Source: Cladopsammia gracilis
Lineage: Eukaryota; Cnidaria; Anthozoa; Scleractinia; Dendrophylliidae
Assembly: GCA_022457155.1 (NCBI GenBank)
Contig: JAJGOT010000290.1
Span: 62,001 to 126,000, forward strand
DNA length: 64,000 bases
Direction of reading: 5' to 3'
Shown: positions 12,215-22,672 of the stretch, piece by piece
How the letters are laid out: every line of letters starts with the position of its first letter
How positions within the stretch are numbered: the stretch's first letter is position 1
Made by a program: the position numbers and the translations under genes
The notes under the pieces: model-generated
The model's input: only the letters and a program-made list of their open reading frames with translations
Databases searched by the model: none
Told to the model about the DNA's origin: nothing

Positions 12215-13298
12215 GTACTGATTAGCAAAACTGAACCATTATCATTGTAATCTTAGTTGAACCCATAACACCTGTGAGGGGTGAATTAAGGTGCTATGAT
12301 TTTCGGACCTTTCGGAAAGTAACACCCCACCCGAAAGTAACGCCCCTACCAAAAGTAACACCCCACCTGAAAGTAACGCCCCACCCGAAAGTAATGGCCC
12401 ACCCGAAAGTAGCGCCCCACCTGAAAGTAATGGCCCACCCGAAAGTAATGGCCCCCCAAAAGTAACTGGCCAATCGAAAATACCGTAGTGACGTCTCCAT
12501 GGAGATGGAATAGCTTAGTGTTTTACTGCACAAGAATGCTGAAGAATCAATGGAAGGGGAGAGAATTAAAGTGACGTTATGCTTTATCTGCGGTTGTGTT
12601 GCCATTATTTTTTACTTACTTAATTTTCTTACACACATATTTTAGCTACCAGAAGGTAATGGCTACCTGAAAGCAGATACCCACCTGCAAGTTGCAGGCC
12701 CTTAGGCCTGCTCCCTAGTTACTTTTGGAACTCTAAAGTGTTTCAATAAATGTTTAGTTACATTGTTAACCGAAATGGAAGAGTTGATGAAAAAATAATT
12801 ATACTTAGCTTGTCACAGATGCAAGCATGAATACTACAAATAGCTATCATAGCCCCTTAAATCACTTACCAAAGAATTTGACTTTCTTGCATCTTTTCAT
12901 AATATTCTTTTCCTTCCCTTCTTTTGCTTTTTCCTTGATGGTCTCTTGTAACACATCTAGCATTCTTTCTTGCACAACTCTCACAGTGGCTGGCAGGTCA
13001 GACTACAAAATTATGAAGACCATCTGCTACTTAAAATTTTGAAGGTATGGTCACAGCCATGAATAATGCTCAGAGGCTGGTAGACAAACAAAGCAATGCT
13101 TCAAATTTCCCCTGGTGACGTGATTATGTACGGTACAGTACATCTCGATAACTCGAATGTCTTACCATGTCTCACCTTTTTAAGTAGCCTTTGTACATCT
13201 CTGAGCTTGTTTTTAAGGGATCTAGCCTGCTTAGTTTTCTTGGCATCTCTCTGAGCACCCTTGGCGGTCGAACGGTTGAATCCCTGCTTTCTCGCCAT
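6900..13298 (-). CDS. EFG1: rRNA-processing protein EFG1 homologue, 8 exons
   Basis: Efg1 is a nucleolar protein needed for early 18S pre-rRNA processing and small-subunit assembly. Exons from the 5' end: 13298-13176, 13002-12870, 11248-11176, 10524-10470, 10344-10266, 9288-9121, 8554-8483 and 6991-6900. All joins are GT-AG and in phase, giving 264 residues. Family signatures: a basic N terminus (MARKQGFNRS), LKNKLRDVQRLLKK, then LPATVRVVQERMLDVL, KKVKFFEKRKLFRKYK, HFPEDTKYISLFP, the acidic DDDFFID, and a Lys-rich nuclear/nucleolar tail ending KRSQFKFEKN. The start is the Met of MARKQ; an in-frame Met 15 codons upstream is possible but looks unlike the family. At the first exon a GTGAGA donor was chosen over a GTAAGA 10 bases later because only the former keeps the reading frame. 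The introns carry many repeats. Confidence 0.9.
7858..7975. repeat. A-rich low-complexity tract
   Basis: Runs of 8-12 A are broken by TTGC and TGC words. The tract lies in the last intron of the Efg1-like gene, next to the fold-back element that follows. Confidence 0.7.
8017..8146. mobile_element. Fold-back element in Efg1 intron
   Basis: CATACGGTTTTCTCGTTCAA and its inverse bound arms of about 50 bp that contain TTTGGGATTAATTTGCAC. The centre is short. A GTAACACCAGTGCAAA direct repeat at 7820-7856 may belong to the same unit. Confidence 0.75.
8215..8375 (-). repeat. SINE-like repeat
   Basis: The block has TTTTTGAGGAGAGGGAAAAA, GAGAAAAACCTCTCGGAGCA and AACCAACAACAAACTCAACC, followed by a degenerate B-box region. 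I recognise this word order from repeats dispersed widely in invertebrate genomes. It is probably a tRNA-headed SINE on the minus strand; the family name is not certain. Confidence 0.5.
9614..9792. mobile_element. MITE with CAGTCGAAACCTCCCAT ends
   Basis: The left end CAGTCGAAACCTCCCAT and the right end GGAGGTTTGACTG are inverted relatives. Internal copies of CTTATGGGAG and GTGTCC are arranged around them. It resembles the larger element at 13529-14092, whose right end is GAGGTTCGACCGTA. Confidence 0.65.
10060..10250. repeat. Interspersed repeat, copy 1
   Basis: The stretch with AAAAGTTAATGAATACTAAT, ATTGGGGTTTACA and CAAATACCACCTATTGAT occurs in inverted orientation at 39615-39830. It is a dispersed element without coding capacity. 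Confidence 0.7.
10791..10990. repeat. Copies of the CAGTACTTT tandem-repeat family
   Basis: Two tandem units share CACTCCCAGAGTC, GACATGTAGTGTAGTT and TAACTTTTGAxTCTGT. The second continues into TGGATGAAATCTTA and GCAGTACTTTTTGCATGG, matching the units at 37190-37770. Confidence 0.65.
11705..11880 (-). repeat. tRNA-derived SINE, copy 1
   Basis: On the minus strand the head reads like a tRNA: AGCGGTTAGAGCATCTGAC followed by a B-box AGGTTCGATTCC. The body includes GTGGGACAAGGAAAAAAG and AATAAAGAGATGTTATGTTC, which recur 300 bases further on. The flanking stems do not close, so it is not a functional tRNA gene. Confidence 0.65.
12018..12130 (-). repeat. tRNA-derived SINE, copy 2 (eroded)
   Basis: It shares AATAAAGAGATGTAATGTTC and GTGGGACAAAGAAAAAAG with the copy at 11705-11880. 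Its B box is degenerate. Both lie in intron 2 of the Efg1-like gene. Confidence 0.55.
12163..12214. repeat. (ATT)n microsatellite
   Basis: About 17 uninterrupted ATT units follow the SINE copies. Confidence 0.95.
12314..12475. repeat. 18-bp minisatellite, about nine units
   Basis: Units follow the pattern GAAAGTAAYGCCCCACCY with variation mainly at positions 9-11 and at the last base. It is an intronic tandem array; the 18-bp period keeps frames open on both strands, which explains the long but meaningless repetitive ORFs across it. Confidence 0.9.
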
Positions 13299-13528
13299 TC
13301 GATTCGTTTGCAACACGTGAATCGAATCAATCGAAAGTGACAAGCAACCGAATAACGGAGCCCGCGGTATCTAGAGCAGCGTTCAACCACATGTGCAACA
13401 TTTCTCTTTAGGGTGGGTGGGAAGGGCGATAAAAAATCCATTTCCCCTATTCCCTCTAAAGGCTATATCAAACACTCAGACAAATTAGCATTTTGTAAAT
13501 TGGAAGCTGACTGCATAGCCATTTGGAG

Positions 13529-14092
13529 TACAGTTGAACAGTCGAATACGGACACCGAAGGGACAGAGCAAAGTGTCCGTATTAGAGAGGTGTCCGTATG
13601 ACAGAGGTCACCACGATGACGTCACTTTTAAGATTTGTTCAGTAACTAAAAACAGGCTCACACTCGTCTTTTAACTGCATCTAAATTGATATAACAACAT
13701 TGAGACACTGTCTATCAGTAGTGTACTACATTATAAAATTCTCAGCTACACGGGTATACGAATCACTGTTTTAAAACGAAACGAACTACAACGCAATGCT
13801 GCATGTGAAAAAGTAATATAAAGTACAATTTTGAAAACGTCTTTCGATATATGTTTGCAGTAACCACAAACAGGAAATTGTATGAACTATCATCACCTGA
13901 TCACCGGAGTGTCCGTAAAAAAGAGGTTAAGTTTATATGAATTTGCTCTCTGGAGCCGAGATTTAGTGTCCGTTGTCCGTATTAGAGAGGGTCCGTAGAG
14001 GTCTTTTTTAAAGAAAATATGTGAGAATTTTGTCGGGACATAGGAAACTGTCCGTATTAGAGAGGTGTCCGTAAGGAGAGGTTCGACCGTAG
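13529..14092. mobile_element. Non-autonomous inverted-repeat element
   Basis: Multiple copies of TCCGTATTAGAGAGGTGTCC occur at the right side and one at the left. The outer ends carry GAACAGTCGAATACGGACAC-like and GAGGTTCGACCGTA-like words. No transposase is present. It lies just upstream of the Efg1-like first exon. Confidence 0.6.
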
Positions 14093-14271
14093 ACAGAAAG
14101 TCTATTTTTGTTATCTTTCTTCGACTTCTTCGTTTCTTATTTATTCTCTTTTTTTTTGTTGTAATTTGTTTATATTCTCTTCTCTGATTTTTTTTTTCAC
14201 ATCACTGGAAAGATAAAGGAAAAAAACGTGTTTATAAACTCACCAGAAAGAAAAAAGAACAACTGACTAAA

Positions 14272-14884
14272 CATCACCGCCCACAGAGTAAAATACGCTC
14301 ATTGTAAAATGGAAAGAAAGGTAAACTTAACGAACCATTTAAAAGTTTACTTTAAGCTTATATTCAAAGGGGACAAACTTCAAATAAATGAGGCTACTAA
14401 ACATATCTGAATTTTAAAATATTATTGTCTGTGAAATCCAAAGTTTCAATGATCTTCAATACGCTCGATGCCTTTTTTCAAGTTAATTACCCTGGAATTT
14501 GAGGCCAAATTGAACATGATGGTTCCAATTAAAATGTCTTTAGTAAAAAACAAATAGAGATGACGTGAAACGCTAGAATTTCATTCACCAAACTTTCATC
14601 ACCGTCCACAGAGTAAAATACGCTCATTGTAACGTGGAAAGAAAGGTAAATTTAACGAACCATTTGAAAGTTTGCTTTAAGCTTTAATATATTCAAAGGG
14701 CACAAACTTCAAGTAAATGAGGCTATTAAACATATCTACTAAACATATATTGTCTGTGAAATCCAATGTTTCAATGATCTTCAATACGCTCGATGCCTTT
14801 TTTCAAGTCAATTACCCTGGAATTTGAGGCCAAATTGAACATGATGGTTCCAATTAAAATGTCTTTGGTAAAAAACAAATAGAT
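14272..14884. repeat. Two tandem copies of a 285-bp block
   Basis: Block 14272-14558 (CATCACCGCCCACAGAGTAA to GTCTTTAGTAAAAAACAAAT) recurs at 14598-14884 with few changes. The period is about 326 bp because a 40-base spacer sits between the copies. I see no coding sense. Confidence 0.9.
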
Positions 14885-15419
14885 TTAGTAATTCCTCATT
14901 CTGTTTTGACCATGCTATGATCCAGGGTATGATGTTAAACCATTGTTTATCAGAGGATCATGACAAGCATTAAGTGGGAGAAGTGGTTCCCACTTTTACC
15001 TCCCACAGTCTTAACAAAAACAATGTTCCTGATAATTGGACCGGGTTAATTGGGTGGGTTTTATTACATGACTTTGAACCAATAATCGAAGTTTCAGTCA
15101 CTTAGATCTTGTTTGCTGAGGTCCATGAAACTAAGCTTTTGTCTACGAACTGGCCGACAGCCTTCGTCAAGTTGACTACAGTACAAGACAGGGTTTGGAA
15201 GGCGAACGTCATCCATGCGCGAAACGTGAACAGGGCAACTTTTCACCATTGCAATTTTCGAGCATGTTTTCTTTTTACCATTTACTGACTGGATACTTTT
15301 GTACAGAAGTACAGTTCACGATCATTGACTACAGTATTAGCAAATCAACATAAAAACACTCAAAAAACACTGTACAATTAAAAAAATCTAAATATTTATA
15401 AAATGTAGTCAAACATTTT
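14885..15419. other. Spacer, nothing recognised
   Basis: No exon, RNA or repeat structure is recognised in this stretch between two repeat blocks. Confidence 0.4.
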
Positions 15420-15635
15420 CACTCAGCTTCGCTTTGTGATTGGCTAAAAACAACTCGCGCCACTTTCTCAACTAGTCCAAAGTAAAACCAAAACCAATCG
15501 TGAGGTGTTTTCCCGCGCTTGGCGCCGGCTACATCAGTATTTTCTTCGAGTTCTGATTGGTTCATTGTATTGTCTGCGTCTGTTGTGATTGGTCAGAGTT
15601 ATTACTTTGGTTTTGGTTTTACGACACTCAGTTGA
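15420..15635. repeat. Dispersed repeat with CCAAT-type motifs, copy 1
   Basis: The segment with TTCTGATTGGTTCATTG, TGTGATTGGTCAGAG and ACTTTGGTTTTGGTTTTAC recurs at 18885-19040. Its two edges carry inverted AAAACCAAAACCA / TGGTTTTGGTTTT, so it is probably a MITE. Confidence 0.65.
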
Positions 15636-15670
15636 AAAAGGGCTAAATGGTATGGTATGGTATGGTATGG

Positions 15671-15908
15671 GCCGGTTATTTAAACGAAGTTTAGACGGTG
15701 TTTAACATAACCGCGGTCTAACCCCATTTCAATCTGGCCAACCCTAATATTTAAACACTATTTACTGTAACCAATGTCAAGTAGGCATATAGCACAGACT
15801 AGAAAAATATTTATCTCCTTGAAATAACCAACTTATAAACAGATATGGAGGTCCATTAATTTTCTTAAACCGCGGTCTAAGTTACACTTCGTTTAATAAA
15901 TAACCGGC
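15671..15908. mobile_element. MITE, GCCGGTTATTT family
   Basis: The ends are GCCGGTTATTTAAACGAAGT and its inverse, with inner ACCGCGGTCTAA on both sides. Family members lie at 52490-52720 and 61510-61905, and a fragment at about 44129. There is no coding capacity. Confidence 0.85.
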
Positions 15909-16244
15909 ACTCAGTTTCAAATTGTACTCGGTAGCTTTCCTGGTAGCTTTTAGAGTATACTCAAGGCGGGGATTTGTCAGCGTCTGCTCGTTGCTTTCTA
16001 ATACCGTAGCAAGTAGAAATTGTTCGACGCAATCGACTTTCTTTGCCAATAACAAATGCAAAATGTTTTGTTTTGGTACCTCTAAGGATAATTAAATATA
16101 ACTGAGATGGGACCCCTCACTTTTGTATTGGAGTCCCCCACCAGTACCGGGCATGTTTTCTGTCTTTTCTCACTCGCTTCCGTGCTTGGCTTTTCGGGGG
16201 CAATGATGCTCCCACTCCAGATTTCATTCTACACAAGGGTGACA

Positions 16245-19200
16245 TTAGAATCTAATAAGATATTCTGGGTAGCACTGGTTGTCGTAATATACAACAAAAA
16301 TCGAAGGGTCTTTCATCTGATTCACCAATGAATCAAACAGAATTTCTGGCTGTTGAGGATTTTTCGGTGGAGGCTTTCTCATGCTCGAACTTCCTTCGCA
16401 ATACTGTCCAACCAGAACTCTGGCGAGGTACATCGCCCCGAGAGCACTAACATCGACCTGAGACGTGTAGTACCTTGAGTACGAGGCATCTCTGGCAAAG
16501 TACACGCCAGTGCCATAACGAGCTCCTGTAATAGATAAATTTCTAGTAAAAATTCACATCCAGTTGAACCTCCCGTAACACTTATGTCCAGGATTGTAAA
16601 ATAAATTAGAACCATAACAAATTTTGATATCCAACACGAAGTGTCCCATTAAGTCTAAGAGTTAACAGGGCCGTAGCCAGACGAAAGATCTCACCGAGGC
16701 AATATCAGAAACTGAAAAGAAAAACATTTCTTTCATTTTTTATGCATAGCAGTCTTGCAAGAGAGATCCGATGCTTGTACTAGTATTCAAAATTTTACTT
16801 TTACCGAGGCAAGTGCCTCGGTTCGCCTCATGCTGGCTACGGCCCTGGAACTTAACTATCTCTTTTGAAATGTAAGGTAAGCATTAGTGTTAGTGTTGTT
16901 TTTAGGTTAGGGTAAACGCACCTGTTTATCTTTACTTAAAGAGCAGAATTTAGGGGACACTTCGTTTATTGTCCGGAATTTTTGAAAACAAGTGATGTTG
17001 AAGTTGAGTAGAAGAGCAAGAGAGGACACTTTGTGACGCTTATTAAATTTGTCATGCATCTAATTATCCCAGAGTACAATGCCAAGGTGGTCACTTACGA
17101 GCGGTCAGACCGCAGGAGGTCTTACGTTTCAACAAGAGGCTACGGGTAGCCTATATTCGTGCCGGTCAAAATAAAGGTGATTCCTAACAGGTAGTTCCGA
17201 ACATTTAAAGGTGATTCTAGGGCAAGCACATATGTGCAGCATGCCGTAAAACGCACGTTACGCAAGGGCAAACACTTACGTAAAACAGCAACATACAATA
17301 AAACCAAAATTAGTTTCGCTTTTGCTTGCAAAACGACGCCGATCACACCGAACCCGAAGTATCGTGGGCTCAAAATTTTCTCGCAGTGCATGCGTGCATA
17401 TTCTCGTACCCAGACCTAACGCGATGCACAAAAGTAGATACGAAAACACGGAGGGAAAAAAAAAAGAAAAACGGAGGGCACGAGTAATTATATAAACCTG
17501 TGGCATTTTCAGTGTACAAAGCCGAGCATTTATCAGCGCAAAATATTGCGTCATATTGAAGTTTTGATGCAAGGGACAAAATTTTCCTTTCGTTGGACTT
17601 TTTCTATAACGTATTATACAATTTTCTTCTGTACAGTGACATATGGGCGAGTGGTTGCTTATCAGAGGTTACAACCTGGAATTGTCTAAAAGGAACGCTA
17701 CCTAGGGTTTGAAGGCTCCAAGTGATCATTTTAAAGTTCTCACCATTTACAGACCCAGAAAAACTCCTATCAAATCCTTGAGTGTTGATTTTTGTTATAT
17801 TGCCTGGATTTGTGCCATGAAACAAGCGGCGTTCGTTGTCTCCTTCATTGTCTTTGTCCATTTTTTGCTTTCGCAGTTGATAAGCCTGGTAAAGAAAAGG
17901 ATTTTGAATTCGTGCAATGCTGGAAATATTATGAGAAGGAACCGTTTGTCTAAATCTCTCTGCAACATCCTGGTACTCAGAACACGTGATTTCTAGATCC
18001 ACCAAATGAACAGTGACGTCATTTCCTCTTTCATCACGTGGCATCGTTACCCAGTGTTCTAAGAGAAAAATCACCCAATATAAGTATATCATGCGTAGTC
18101 TTCATGTAATATATCAAACGCAAGAAAGAATGTTTTGTAGCTTTTGTGGTAGCTATATATTAAGGTATCAGTAAGGCAGAGATTTGTGTCATTGCTTTCT
18201 GAAACTTCGCAAGTAGAAATTGTTTGACGCAATCGACTTTCTTTGCAATAATAATTGCAAAATGTTTTAGTAGTACCGCTCAGTGATAAATATAAAATGG
18301 GCCAAGCCCAATAAATGAGATTCCGGTACATTTTTAATTAGAATCGAAATTGTTTGACGTGACGAGGCGCGTGTGTTTCTCGAAACTCTCGAAGACGTTT
18401 CGGGTCCGAAAGCTATCTTTTAAATGTGGTTTATAACTAAAGGTGTTGAAGTTTTTAGCCCACAAACCAGCTAACGTTTTGTAGTAAACGTAAGATTTTC
18501 TTACTTATCTATCAAAATCAACAAAACCAAATCTTTATTGGTAAACCAGGGCTCGAAAAAAGTCCCGTCCAGTCGTCCGGGACAAGTAGATTTTTGTGTT
18601 GGGCAGTAACTTTTCCACTCATTTGCCCAATGGGCAAGGATATGGACAAGCTGCCTGTGGACTAAGCTTAAGTAACAATTTATAAAAACTTGTACATACA
18701 TACATCCAGGAAAGTAAAACTCAAGAGTTGCTTGCCCTAAGGGCAAGTTTAAATTTTACTTTTTTTCGAGCCCTGGATAAACATTCTGCACTTAACACAG
18801 CTTTTCGGGTCCGAAAAGTTTTCGTGACTTTCGAGAAACGCACGCCAGGATATCAAAAGCAATCTGTTAACAAACAATAGAGCAGACCAATCGTGACTTG
18901 CTAGCACGCGTTTTCCCGCCCTTAGCGTCGCCGACAGTGTAATTGCTTCGAGCTCTGATTGGTTCATTGGATTGTTTGCGACTGCTGTGATTGGTCAGAG
19001 TAATTACTTTGGTTTTGGTTTTACCACACTCAATTGAAAACTGCTTTAAGTGAAGACTCAATCAATCCAAAGTACATCGGAGAAGTCTCAGGGGATCAAG
19101 CCGAGCATATCTCCATTTTCTGTAGCATAAAATACAAGGCGTGTTATTGCTTCCCCTCAGATAAGATCAGGGGAGGGGCCCAGTACCACTACCCCACCCC

Positions 19201-21812
19201 CTACTCCCTACCACCAACCCCCTTCCCCCTACCCCCCTACCCCCACCCCATTCACCCCCTTATAATGAAAACAAAAAGGTCGTGAAGGGCCGAAAACGTT
19301 TTTCAGTCTCTAACATTTTCAATCCGCCTCTCCCCTTATTCACGTCCCCCTATTCACTCCGGGGTCCCCCCTAATTCACTCCGCCACCCGCCCCCAACCT
19401 CCCCTTTATGATGGAGTCTGAATCCGCCACTGAAGATGCACGGCGCCCATCGCAAGGATAAAATTACGCCTGGAATTTCGTTCAAGACAATTTATACAAT
19501 AATATTAACAGGCATGGTAAATCTTGATACCGTTGGCCATCTATAGCCAGTGTCACTTTAACAGTTACATTGCACTAGTACAGCAATTTTTACCAAACCT
19601 GGACCATTATTGTTGGGTTTCCATTGTTGCAATGAAGAATCCTTTATGCCCCTTTTTGAGTTCTCTGTAACAGGCTCATTTGCCATAGAACTAGTGATCT
19701 TGAGGACAAAGGGATTGTCAATTTGTTTAAATTCCTGTAACCGCTCTCTGGCTTTCACAAGGTCGCCATTAACGTCATCGCCACAAAGAGTTTTCTTTAG
19801 TAGGACCTTAGGCAAACTGAATTCTTCTTGGAGCTGTTTTAGTTTTTCTTCTAATTCCTGAACGTCCATTTTGGCAGAGGATGACTCAGCGACTTTTCTT
19901 TCATTCAATTGTTGGTTTTCTTCCCCATAGCTTTCTGCCTTGTTCTGCTTCATATACACTTCGCCATGTACTATGGAATGAATGAAATAAGTATTCGATA
20001 AACAATACTATATAAAATATAAGATTATAGCATATATGAAATAATTGTCAAACTGGTACAGGCCTTTTCCAATAATTAGAGATTGGACACAGCCTCGTCA
20101 AGAGTTTTCTAAAACTGATTGTTTGGTCATTTCATTTGGTATGGTTATAGTGGCTAATGTAATAAACTCGCCACGACGGTGAATTCTCGTTCTTTATCTG
20201 AACTGGAACGCCGTCCTTGTATGATCCGTTTCTGGATAGTTTGGACATAATAGACAAAGTGAACAAAAGGCATAACTGCAAAGTAGTTTCAAAGAACACG
20301 ATAACAGATTATACTTTTACGGTGACGTTTTTCTTGGTCTTATATGGTGATAAATCAATTCATGTGGTACTGACTGCTCCTTACCAGGCTCTCTCCTCCA
20401 GGATGGTTTAGGTTTACATTTGGGAGGAACTGGGGCATTCCTTGGAGTTTTGGCTATCTCTGCGTTCTGTGTTCTTATCTTTGCTGCGTCCAAGTCGTCC
20501 AACACCTCGCCAAGTTTGGGAGCGTTGCTGTTAATAACATTTGGTTTGGATTTGGGTTTGGGAGGATCTGGGGCATTCCTCTTTGGAGTTTTGGCTATCT
20601 CTGCGTTCTGTGCTGTGATCTTTCCTGCGTCCAAGTCGTCCACCACCTCGCCAAGTTTATGAGCGTTGCTGTTAATAACATTTGGTTTGGATTTGGGTTT
20701 GGGAGGATCTGGGGCATTCCTCTTTGGAGTTTTGGCTATCTCTGTGTTCTGTGCTGTGATATTTGCTGCGTCCAAGCCGCCCAGCACCTCGCCAAGTTTA
20801 TGAGCGTTGCTGTTAATAACATTTGGTTTGGATTTGGGTTTGGGCGGATCTGGAGCCCTCCTCTTTTGATTTGTGGCAAGGGTTGTTGCTATCCCTGCGT
20901 TCTGCGTTCTCATCGTTCCTGAATCCGACAACTTTCCCAGTTTCTGATCATTGTTGTTAACACAATCAGAGATTTGTAAAGATAGTTCTCTAAAAAATGC
21001 TGTGTCCTTCATCGAAGGCTCAAAGTATTTGATACTGCGCTGATCACCTGGAGTAGGATTCAGACCAACAGTTGTTTGGGGAGGGAAAGATGTATCACCT
21101 GAAACTGTTAATAAGCGCAGTCTCGTTTACTGGTATGATCGTATTGAATACGTATACCTTTTAAAACATTTTATTCAGGTTCCTATAGAAGTCCTGTGAG
21201 AGTGAATGCCCTTATAGAAAAGCTACTTAATTTAATCAATCTATCAATCAATCAATCAATCAATCAATCAAGTCGAGTCTCCTCGGGCTACAATAGCACG
21301 CCAAACTTCCACGGTCTTCCATACAAGAGTTAGTGGAAGACTGGACTGGAGGAGAAGGAACAGAAGAAGAAGTCCATATGAGAGGTGCGTGAAGGCATGG
21401 GGCGATTTTTTTTGGCTCCTTTTCTCGCCCCATGCCTTCACTGACCTCCCGCGCTCTCGGAAAGGAAACGAATCCACCCTGGCTACTCTCATGATCCGTA
21501 CTTTATAAGCTTATCATTACCTCCTACATTCCGATTCTGTTCCTCAAATTGATACCCTGTCTTGTTGTCTGATACTTCCACTGGTGAATCATATAAACTT
21601 CCTTCCAACATTCCAGTTAAAGGCTTATTACATACCATGGGACTCTTTAGGGGGGGATCTGAGCGATTGTTAATTTGTTTAAATTCCTGTAACCGCTGTT
21701 TGGCTTTCACGAGGTCTCCATTAATGCCATCACCAAAAAGTGTCGTCTTAATGAGGACCTTGGGCAAACAGAATTCTTGTTGGAGCTGTTTCACTTTTTC
21801 TTCCAATTCCAT
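16245..21812 (-). CDS. Gene C: UBA/CUE-like and PARP-catalytic (mono-ART) protein with proline-rich repeats
   Basis: This is a predicted mono-ADP-ribosyltransferase. Exon blocks from the 5' end: 21812-21521, 21098-20385, 19970-19599, 18058-17744 and 16525-16245. Every intron is phase 1 and the model gives 657 residues. Order: UBA/CUE-like module 1 (about residues 2-44, LPKVLIKTTL), four 47-residue repeats starting APDPPKPKSKP (about 178-330), module 2 (about 374-416) and the PARP catalytic domain (about 460-657). Catalytic residues: His540 in FHGT, Tyr573 in GTGVYFARD and Ile640 in PSIFVV. The C terminus (NQCYPEYLI) is typical of the PARP10/14/15 group. It lacks macro, WWE and RRM domains. 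The third-block donor CCAG|GTTTGG is weak but is the only one that fits the frame. A further 5' exon is possible because the frame stays open for ten codons upstream of the first Met to a possible acceptor. It is divergent (head-to-head) from gene D. Confidence 0.8.
16666..16847. mobile_element. MITE, CAGGGCCGTAGCCAG ends
   Basis: There are perfect 15-bp terminal inverted repeats, CAGGGCCGTAGCCAG and CTGGCTACGGCCCTG. Inside are two ACCGAGGCAA words. It lies in the last intron of gene C. Confidence 0.9.
18546..18776. mobile_element. MITE, CCAGGGCTCGAAAAAA ends
   Basis: The left end CCAGGGCTCGAAAAAAGT mirrors the right end ACTTTTTTTCGAGCCCTGG. The interior contains GTCCGGGACAAGT and TTGCCCTAAGGGCAAG. 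It lies in a gene C intron. Confidence 0.9.
18885..19040. repeat. Dispersed repeat with CCAAT-type motifs, copy 2
   Basis: It matches 15420-15635 over the block CTCTGATTGGTTCATTG to TTTGGTTTTGGTTTTACCAC. It lies in a gene C intron. Confidence 0.65.
19140..19435. repeat. C-rich low-complexity and MITE-like segment
   Basis: Long CCCCTACCCCC-type tracts are followed by several CCCCTTATTCAC words and a right end GAATCCGCCACTGAAG. The same C-rich design (TTATTCAC words, a CAGTGGTGGATC end) occurs in the insertion at 28299-28525, so it is probably the same family. Confidence 0.5.
21235..21270. repeat. (AATC)n microsatellite
   Basis: About eight AATC units lie in the first mapped intron of gene C. 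Confidence 0.9.
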
Positions 21813-22165
21813 TACGCTTTCTTGAAAATCCCCCAGTTCTAACTATGCAGCAGGACTATCAGGGAACGCTTCTAGCATAACTTATTCGATAGGTTAAGGT
21901 TCTCTGCAAACAAGACCGTCAAGGCTTTGATTAACAAAATATATATATACACCTAATTGCAATGACGTTTCCATAGAAAATGAAAAACGAAAAATATAAA
22001 AGGCCAATAGGAATAAATTATGCATACAAAGTACATTCTCAGATTTTAATAATTCTCATGCACATGTAAGAACATATTTTTGCATTATTCCTTTTCATGC
22101 AACAGTTGTTCTCAGAGAACAAACAGGGTAGTTTCCAACACGATGATGGACGTTAGCAGCAGTTA

Positions 22166-22289
22166 AGTTTCAACTTTTTATACCTACAGGTAAACTCCAA
22201 ATAACAATAGCCGCTGCACCGCTGCACGCTTAATCGTGCCGCGGCTATTGCTATTTCGAATTTAAGTTACCTTGGCAAAAGTTGGAACT
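22166..22289. mobile_element. Fold-back MITE with AACAATAGCCGC arms
   Basis: GTTTCAACTTTTTATACC and AATAACAATAGCCGC occur inverted at the other end. It is the same family as the nested insertion at 61649-61811. Confidence 0.75.
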
Positions 22290-22602
22290 AGTTTAATTCA
22301 TTCTTTTTTTCTTCATTATTGTTCTTTATTACTCGTAGCCACAATTTCTATAGTACCCTCGTGGTTTTCAGGAGAAATTTGTCCGAAAGCATGCAAGATA
22401 AACGTACGAACCGAACGGAGTTAAGTGCAACAACGGAGGGCGATATCATTTTCCCGAATTCATATTGATTATTTTGCCTGATGGTAGCTTCCATCTATTG
22501 GATTAAAATCTAGACTTCAAAACGCCTCAGTATACAGGTAAATCACGTTATCTTAATAGACAATATTCGTATTCTCGGTATTGAACTGGAACTAGCGTGC
22601 AG

Positions 22603-22672
22603 TCGAGGCTAATGCGGGGGAATCTTTTCACGTGCAAATATTTTTAATGATATTCCCCCGCATTAGCCTCGA
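22603..22672. repeat. Short palindrome, TCGAGGCTAATGCGGGGGAA
   Basis: Arms of about 22 bp flank a 26-base AT-rich loop. This is a minimal fold-back element. Confidence 0.85.

Noticed and set aside
12294..12605. Repetitive ORF with TFGWxVTF units
   Set aside because: It is a translation of the 18-bp intronic minisatellite.
20420..20922. Plus-strand ORFs with SFGYLCVLC-type repeats
   Set aside because: They are antisense to the proline-rich repeat of gene C.
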